Shown piece by piece: positions 59,015 to 64,000 of a DNA stretch of 64,000 nt. Position 1 is the stretch's first letter. Each line of letters starts with the position of its first letter. The DNA comes from Candidatus Iainarchaeum sp. (GTDB lineage Archaea; B1Sed10-29; WALL01; JAGHAM01), in NCBI GenBank assembly GCA_021161465.1, contig JAGHAM010000004.1, positions 1 through 64,000 on the forward strand, in the 5' to 3' direction. A program made the position numbers and the translations under genes. A model generated the notes under the pieces. It saw only the letters and a list, made by a program, of their open reading frames with translations, was not told the DNA's origin and ran no database searches.

Positions 59015-61348
59015 TTAGTCCTTCTCTATTACCTTGCCTGTCATGCTATCTAGAACTAGTTCTCTGTTTCCGCTTTTTGATGAAAATATGGCGTAATAAA
59101 CCGGTTTGTATATGAAGGACTTGTCCCTTATCTTAACCTCACCAAACAGTGCAGGTATGTCCGAAACAGAACTGTCTGGTATGGTTGGCTTTTCTGTGAT
59201 TCCTGTGCTTTTCTCCATTACGAGTTCAGTCTCCAGCGATGTAAACTCAGGTGTTACTAACTTTTCCGGCAGGTTAAAGTCATATTTGAGCGAGTAAACG
59301 CCTTTTTTATCTTTCTTGAGCTTCCCCTCATCAACGAGCTCATCGCTCTCCTTCATAGTGTCTGCTTCGCTTAACCCCGAGAACTTGGACAGGCTCTTAA
59401 CACTTGCCTTCTTGCCTTTCCTGAGTGCGACTATCACCTTTCTTTTTTCGGGAGGCATTTCCAAAAGTTTCTTCACACCTTTGGTTGTTGTTAAGTTGCC
59501 ATTTTTTATCCCGATTATCTCTCCGGTGATACCATCTATATAGCATACACTCCTCCTGAAGCCACCCTTCTCAAAGTAATCGTATTCCAGCTTGTATATT
59601 GGCGAATATCTAACTCCAAACTCCTTCAGGTTCTCCTCATTTCCAACCAACCCAAACAGCTTTTTCCTCCTCTTTGATTCAAGAATCACCCTAGCTTTGT
59701 CTTCATCTATTTTGCCCTTAAGCACAAGCACTTCCTCAACATCAGTTCCCTCAGGAGAGGGTTCATAACTTTTTGGAACAAGGTAATCGCCGTCAAGCTT
59801 GTAGTCTCCAGCTGTGAGCTCTTGGACAAGGTCCTTACTTTCTATCTTGGTTTTATACCTCTTGTTTATTGTCCTTACCAGTTGGTCGACCTGCCTGAGA
59901 TGGACCCTTTTGAAGTCTCCAATCCTTTTGATAAGGGTTTTAATCAGGAAGTCTTTAACTTCCTCTGGCTTTATGCCTTCCTCAAAGCTGACTGACCTAG
60001 CTTCCCTACCCTCATGCTGGGAGAACCTTGGTCTTACTTTCATGACAAAAGCCCTTGAAGTGGAATCGCTTCTGTCGCCGACGAGGCAGTGACCTATCGG
60101 GAGTGACCTTATGAATTTTGAATGCTGATACTCTTTTGGTATCATGGTAGGCATCCTTTTCAAGACTGCTTTCAAGTCATCATCGAAGACAAGCTTATGG
60201 CATAGCAGAATATCTAGTTGTGAGAGCACTTTGGTGTCTATTGCAGATGGTTGCTGGGTTGCAAACACCAGTGAGCAACCAGGCCTCCTGCCTTGTTTTA
60301 CATACTCTATCAGTGGGTCGCTTGCGGGTGTCTTAGCACCGCTTGGTATCAGGGTATGTGCCTCATCTATGAAGAGCCAGGTTGGTGGGATTCCGGTTTC
60401 AAGCATGTCCTCCATCTCCACCGCAAATTTCTTCATGGAGGTCTTCCTGGCAGACAGTTTTCTGGCGTTTAAGATTTTTCTGGCAAGGATTCCTATTACC
60501 AGGGAGGAAACTTTTTCCTCAAGGAAGCTTATGTCTATTATTGATACTTCCCCCTCCCTACATAACTCTATTAGCGGTGTTCCTGTTTCAGTAAACACTC
60601 CCCATGATTTGGCTGCTTCGAACCTTGAGATTATGGCTCTCCTCGAGCTCTTGCTGAAACCTTTCTTCCCGGACACTATCTCCTCGCTTTCACTTAGGCA
60701 GGTTATTATGTCATCTATACTGTAAACCTCCGTCTTTGGAGGCAGCCTTTTCCCATCTTTAGTTGTATAACCCTCCCTAACATTTTCAAGGGTTTTTTCA
60801 AGTAGTAAACCCTTTGGGGAAAACCTGTCAATATCAAAGGTAATGCACCAGTCATCTACAGTTAAGTCTGCTGGCCTGAGTGCAAAGCTTCTGTCGTAAG
60901 TGTCCTCTGGAAGTGTGTTTCTTACACCATGTGGCACAAAGACAGACACGTTGTCCACCCCTTTTGGGGTTTGCCCCATTCTCACAAGCTCGTCAAGCTC
61001 GCGCTCTTCCTGGTTTGGGTGTTTCATCGACCAGTAGATTCCTATTGGATCGATTATGACGCTAGCGACGTTTGGATTTTTGAAAACTAGTTCCTCTGCG
61101 ATTACACCCAATGAATAGCTTTTGCCGGAGCCTCTCGCCCCAACTATGAATACCACGTGTGGTGCTATAGCATCCATATACACAAAGCTGCCGTAGTTCT
61201 CCTGCTCAGCTATCTTTCCCATCAGGAGCGCGCCGTCTCGCTTGTATTTCTCGTGTATGCTCTTATCTCTCCCTATAAAGAAGGCTCTGCCTGAATCATC
61301 TGTTAATGCTTTTAATGGCTCATTTACTCTTGGGCTAAATGTGGGCAT
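59015..61348 (-). CDS. HerA/FtsK-type DUF87 ATPase with C-terminal extension
   Basis: This 777-aa P-loop ATPase has Walker A VGARGSGKSYSL (~residue 70), Walker B PTWLFIDEAHTL (~335) and the sensor/arginine region VFATQQPSAIDTKVL, with RPGCSL just upstream. These match hexameric HerA-type translocases. The last ~330 residues are additional. They include a winged-helix-like piece (ASVKSLSKFSGLSEAD) and a PepSY-like end (LVLDSMTGKVIEKD). No NurA nuclease is adjacent, so this is probably not the canonical end-resection HerA. Confidence 0.85.
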   Translation of the reverse strand: MPTFSPRVNEPLKALTDDSGRAFFIGRDKSIHEKYKRDGALLMGKIAEQENYGSFVYMDAIAPHVVFIVGARGSGKSYSLGVIAEELVFKNPNVASVIIDPIGIYWSMKHPNQEERELDELVRMGQTPKGVDNVSVFVPHGVRNTLPEDTYDRSFALRPADLTVDDWCITFDIDRFSPKGLLLEKTLENVREGYTTKDGKRLPPKTEVYSIDDIITCLSESEEIVSGKKGFSKSSRRAIISRFEAAKSWGVFTETGTPLIELCREGEVSIIDISFLEEKVSSLVIGILARKILNARKLSARKTSMKKFAVEMEDMLETGIPPTWLFIDEAHTLIPSGAKTPASDPLIEYVKQGRRPGCSLVFATQQPSAIDTKVLSQLDILLCHKLVFDDDLKAVLKRMPTMIPKEYQHSKFIRSLPIGHCLVGDRSDSTSRAFVMKVRPRFSQHEGREARSVSFEEGIKPEEVKDFLIKTLIKRIGDFKRVHLRQVDQLVRTINKRYKTKIESKDLVQELTAGDYKLDGDYLVPKSYEPSPEGTDVEEVLVLKGKIDEDKARVILESKRRKKLFGLVGNEENLKEFGVRYSPIYKLEYDYFEKGGFRRSVCYIDGITGEIIGIKNGNLTTTKGVKKLLEMPPEKRKVIVALRKGKKASVKSLSKFSGLSEADTMKESDELVDEGKLKKDKKGVYSLKYDFNLPEKLVTPEFTSLETELVMEKSTGITEKPTIPDSSVSDIPALFGEVKIRDKSFIYKPVYYAIFSSKSGNRELVLDSMTGKVIEKD

Positions 61349-61383
61349 CGCTAATATATACTGAAGGGTAATATAAATAAACT

Positions 61384-62376
61384 ATGGCCTTGAAGAGGAC
61401 TACTATTGAGTTGGCCAATGAGCTTATAGACTGGTATGCTAAATCAGGCAATTTGCACAGGAAGGTTTCGCTTGAGGCTTTCAGGGATGCCTATAATGTT
61501 AGAACAAGCTATGAAGGTCTTAAAGATCTAATGCTACAGCTATCATATGCATCTATCCCACTCGAGGGCGGTAAATTCGATTTGAGGAAGGTTCCAAAGA
61601 CGCACAGGAGAAGGGTTGAGGCATTACGGGAGGAATTAAAAAAAGGCAACATAGACATCAAGCAAGCCGAAGCCGCTGCCCGCAAATTTTTAGCTCATCC
61701 GCTTGGCGAGAGGATGAGGGACTTGAATCCAATGGAGGATGAAGAAATCGAGAGGATGCAAAAGCGGTTTGAACTGAGCATGAATAAGGCAATGTCCATA
61801 TTGACAGAATCTATGAACGCGCATCCTGCTAGGGCATATAGCATAATGTGGAAGGCACTTGGGGGGAAAATACATGATGAAATACCAATTATAATGAGGA
61901 GTTCAAACAAGGGGGAGTTAAGGGATTATTTGAGAAAGTTTTGGAACGTTAGTTATCTCAAGGCTGATGCCTTTGTCCAGTACAAGAAGGCCGACAGCCA
62001 TATAATAGACCTATACAAGAACCATTTGGATGATATCCCAGATGAAGCGTTGAGACACACCGTAGAGAACCTATATCGCAGCGTTAGAAGGTACCCATGG
62101 GGCAAGCGCAAATCTGCAATCCCTACCAAATCTAAGGCCGGGATGTCTAAGAGAGATTTTATCAATGGCTATAAATCCTTTGGCATTGAAATAAGGTTGA
62201 AGCCTGAAGAAGCGAAATTACCAGAATACAAAAAGAAGCTCATATTGTTTGGTAGGCATCTCAATGCTGGAACCGCTATATACAAAGAAGCTATGAAGAA
62301 AAGAAAAGAGATAGGCCCATTAATTAGGGCTAAAGAAAAAATGAAATCTGCCCATAAGCGGGCAGAATTAAAATAA
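61384..62376 (+). CDS. Orphan basic helical protein, 330 aa
   Basis: Unrecognised. It is nearly all helical and Lys/Arg-rich throughout (KVPKTHRRRVEALREELKKG; RSVRRYPWGKRKSA; ends KEKMKSAHKRAELK). It is divergent from the HerA-like ATPase with a 35-nt gap carrying TATA elements for both. It resembles the other basic orphans of the window in composition; shared regulation with the ATPase is possible. Confidence 0.62.
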   Translation: MALKRTTIELANELIDWYAKSGNLHRKVSLEAFRDAYNVRTSYEGLKDLMLQLSYASIPLEGGKFDLRKVPKTHRRRVEALREELKKGNIDIKQAEAAARKFLAHPLGERMRDLNPMEDEEIERMQKRFELSMNKAMSILTESMNAHPARAYSIMWKALGGKIHDEIPIIMRSSNKGELRDYLRKFWNVSYLKADAFVQYKKADSHIIDLYKNHLDDIPDEALRHTVENLYRSVRRYPWGKRKSAIPTKSKAGMSKRDFINGYKSFGIEIRLKPEEAKLPEYKKKLILFGRHLNAGTAIYKEAMKKRKEIGPLIRAKEKMKSAHKRAELK

Positions 62377-62393
62377 AAGAAAAAGAGGAGGGT

Positions 62394-62762
62394 TTAATCT
62401 TCTTCCTCCAAGACTTCCTCTTCAATTTCTAAGGTTTCTTTACCTGTTTCAGGTGATTCTTCCTTTGCTTTTTCCTCCTTCTTCTCAGCTTTCTCTTTTA
62501 TTTCCTTAGCTGAGCTTATCTCTTCAACAGGTTCGCCGCTGTCTTCACTCATTTTTAAAACAGAGTCTGCAAGCGATTTGGCTATTCCACCCTCGTCAGG
62601 GAAACCAAGACCTCTCTTATATCTCCTTTGCCCATCAGGGGTGAAGTATCCCTTGGATAGTGAAATGAAGTAATTTCCATTTACTTCTTTTCTCGCTACT
62701 TCAATGAAGTTGTTCGTTCCATACTTTATTTCTTCTGCCTTAATTGTTGTGTATTCTACCAT
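62394..62762 (-). CDS. PC4/p15-like protein with long acidic tail, 122 aa
   Basis: The N-terminal ~75 residues (FIEVARKEVNGNYFISLSKG, then TPDGQRRYKRGLGFPDE) resemble the PC4/p15 transcription-coactivator fold, which binds single-stranded DNA. The C-terminal ~50 residues are almost entirely Glu/Lys/Asp (EEKAKEESPETGKETLEIEE) and would be disordered. The fold call is by eye and moderate. Confidence 0.5.
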   Translation of the reverse strand: MVEYTTIKAEEIKYGTNNFIEVARKEVNGNYFISLSKGYFTPDGQRRYKRGLGFPDEGGIAKSLADSVLKMSEDSGEPVEEISSAKEIKEKAEKKEEKAKEESPETGKETLEIEEEVLEEED

Positions 62763-62840
62763 TCTGTCTCACCTTGGTTGTTAGTGCGTTGTTTTTGAAT
62801 CTATCTGTTTAAAAAACTTATCTCTAAGGTTTGCCTAGGG

Positions 62841-63905
62841 GTGTTCAACAACATAAATCCTTTTATTCTCGGAAATCTACAAATTCCAAGGGAGTTTATG
62901 TGGGACTACGAACCTAAAATCATTAAAGATGAAAAGCCATTGTTGGAAGCCTTTGTGCCTGAGCATGTGTTGCACAGAGAAGGGCAGAAACAGCTTTTGG
63001 TTAGCGCGCTGAAGCCAGCTTTAGCCGGGCGCAGGGCAGTGGACTCCTTCTTCTATGGGCCCTGCGGAACCGGTAAGACGCTATTGGCAAGGTGGCTTTT
63101 GAACGAGTTAGAGAGCCATTCATCCAAGGTGCAGACTGTATACGTTAACTGCTGGAAAAACAACACGGCGTACACCTGCCTTTCGTCTATACTCAAGGAG
63201 TTGGGGGTTTTTACCACATACAGGCAGGCAACTAGTGAACTGTTAAAACAGCTTGAGGTGGAAGCTAGGGAGAAAGCAACAGTGGTATGTCTTGATGAGG
63301 TGGATTCTTTGGAGGACAAGGAGCTTCTCTATAGCATGTCACGCTCTGGTGTTGCCTTGCTTTTGATATCTAATGACCCCTATGCACTGGTTGACTTGGA
63401 CTTAAGGATAAAGAGCTCTTTAAGACCGGAGCCTGTTGAGTTCCCAGCGTATAAGACTGTTGAGATATTCGATATACTGATGCAGAGGAGGTCATACGCG
63501 TTTGTGCCAGGGACTGTTGATGATATAGTCCTTAAGCTAGTTGCTAGGCTATCTGATGGCGATGCAAGGGTGGCCTTGGAAACATTGAGGCGTGCTGCTT
63601 TGCTTTCCGAAGAGCGCGGTGAAGATAAGGTCACAAGCACAAGTGTGAAGGAAGTGTTTAAGACTACAGGAAACCTTCGCAAGAGTGAAGCCCTAAAGCG
63701 CCTGAACGAGCATGAGAAGGCCTTGTACCAGATAATTGAGGGCAAGAAAAAAATATCCACAAAGAGGTTGTTTGAAGAGTACACAAAGATAGTAGAAAAT
63801 CCTGCTACAGATAGGACTTATCGCAATTATATGAACCATCTGGTCAAGCTTGGGCTGGTTAAAGCTACTGGTGAGCTTACAGGGAGAAAATACGAGCTAG
63901 TTTGA
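62841..63905 (+). CDS. cdc6: Orc1/Cdc6-type replication initiator
   Basis: This 354-aa AAA+ protein has Walker A FYGPCGTGKTLLARWLL (~residue 75), Walker B VVCLDEVDSLEDKEL (~152), sensor 1 LLISNDPYALVDL and sensor 2 LSDGDARVALETLRRAA. A C-terminal winged-helix domain (~285-350) follows. It binds origin DNA and loads MCM. A GTG start at 62841 suits the TATA-like tttaaaaaac upstream; ATG 62898 is an alternative. No origin repeats were recognised in the flanking 50-80 nt. Confidence 0.92.
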   Translation: MFNNINPFILGNLQIPREFMWDYEPKIIKDEKPLLEAFVPEHVLHREGQKQLLVSALKPALAGRRAVDSFFYGPCGTGKTLLARWLLNELESHSSKVQTVYVNCWKNNTAYTCLSSILKELGVFTTYRQATSELLKQLEVEAREKATVVCLDEVDSLEDKELLYSMSRSGVALLLISNDPYALVDLDLRIKSSLRPEPVEFPAYKTVEIFDILMQRRSYAFVPGTVDDIVLKLVARLSDGDARVALETLRRAALLSEERGEDKVTSTSVKEVFKTTGNLRKSEALKRLNEHEKALYQIIEGKKKISTKRLFEEYTKIVENPATDRTYRNYMNHLVKLGLVKATGELTGRKYELV

Positions 63906-63958
63906 TCGATATAGTCAAGTTTTTTAATTCCTTGTTCCCTTAGGTATACTGGTGTGTT

Positions 63959-64000
63959 ATGCCAACGCATGAAAAACCAAAGGAGTTCCGAAAGCCTGAG
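63959..64000 (+). CDS. Start of a gene cut by the window end
   Basis: The ATG at 63959 opens MPTHEKPKEFRKPE and is in frame to the last base. TATA-like ttttttaatt lies about 35-40 nt upstream. Too little is present to name it. Confidence 0.4.
   Translation, partial: MPTHEKPKEFRKPE

Noticed and set aside
59015-62376. HerA-NurA DNA end-resection operon
   Set aside because: The neighbouring gene at 61384 has no nuclease motifs, and no NurA is visible in the window.

Overview
The window is archaeal chromosomal DNA. The evidence is archaeal-type AlaRS, LeuRS, GlyRS and ArgRS, an Orc1/Cdc6 initiator, a HerA/FtsK-type ATPase, a Nop5-fibrillarin pair, a box C/D sRNA, a class III pilin-like protein, and TATA boxes placed for leaderless starts. 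The many small orphan proteins, the cysteine-rich lipoproteins and the lack of long operons suggest a DPANN-type or other deep uncultivated archaeon. I cannot fix the phylum from sequence alone.

Layout. 1-2.6 kb: end of a dockerin/MopE-motif secreted protein, a pilin-like protein and small orphans. 2.6-3.1 kb: tRNA-Gly with a 318-nt T-loop intron. 3.1-13.3 kb: methyltransferases, M24 and M29-like peptidases, malic enzyme, a DUF4382 lipoprotein and a site-2 protease. 13.4-14.6 kb: a heavily interrupted tRNA-Ser followed by a decayed toxin-antitoxin pair. 14.6-24.1 kb: DUF167, a YhaM-like nuclease, alaS, a large Cys-rich lipoprotein and leuS. 24.2-31.5 kb: basic orphans, a box C/D sRNA, a GNAT-like orphan, a second large Cys-rich lipoprotein and tRNA-His. 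31.5-44.2 kb: aminotransferase, a PAP2/polyprenol-kinase fusion, an MBL nuclease, more orphans, NAD(P)HX epimerase, an M50-like protease and glyS. 44.3-53.2 kb: secreted proteins, a Na/Pi transporter with PhoU, Nop5-fibrillarin, a DsbA-like protein and tRNA-Ile(UAU). 53.3-64 kb: polyprenol kinase, CBS protein, OB-fold protein, argS-thiL, tRNA-Arg, a HerA-like ATPase, a PC4-like protein and Orc1/Cdc6.

The outstanding feature is the tRNA set. All five tRNA genes (Gly-CCC, Ser, His-GUG, Ile-UAU, Arg-UCU) are split by an intron at the same T-loop site, between positions 59 and 60. Each also has at least one further intron, in the anticodon loop and/or D-loop. The T-loop introns of tRNA-Gly and tRNA-Ile, about 50 kb apart and on opposite strands, share a 76-nt block that is identical and a 72-nt block with 69 matches. 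The two introns inside tRNA-His begin with nearly the same sequence. The tRNA-Ser introns contain direct repeats. This looks like a spreading, modular family of non-coding tRNA introns, some apparently nested.

Other themes are a disulfide-rich cell surface (10-cysteine tandem modules, MopE-like and dockerin-like motifs, a DsbA-like oxidoreductase) and polyprenol-phosphate metabolism (two kinases, one fused to a PAP2 phosphatase). Translation and RNA modification are also well represented: four tRNA synthetases, a box C/D guide, and a Nop5 lacking the usual N-terminal domain. No CRISPR array, insertion sequence or prophage was seen, and no gap over 300 bases is left undescribed.
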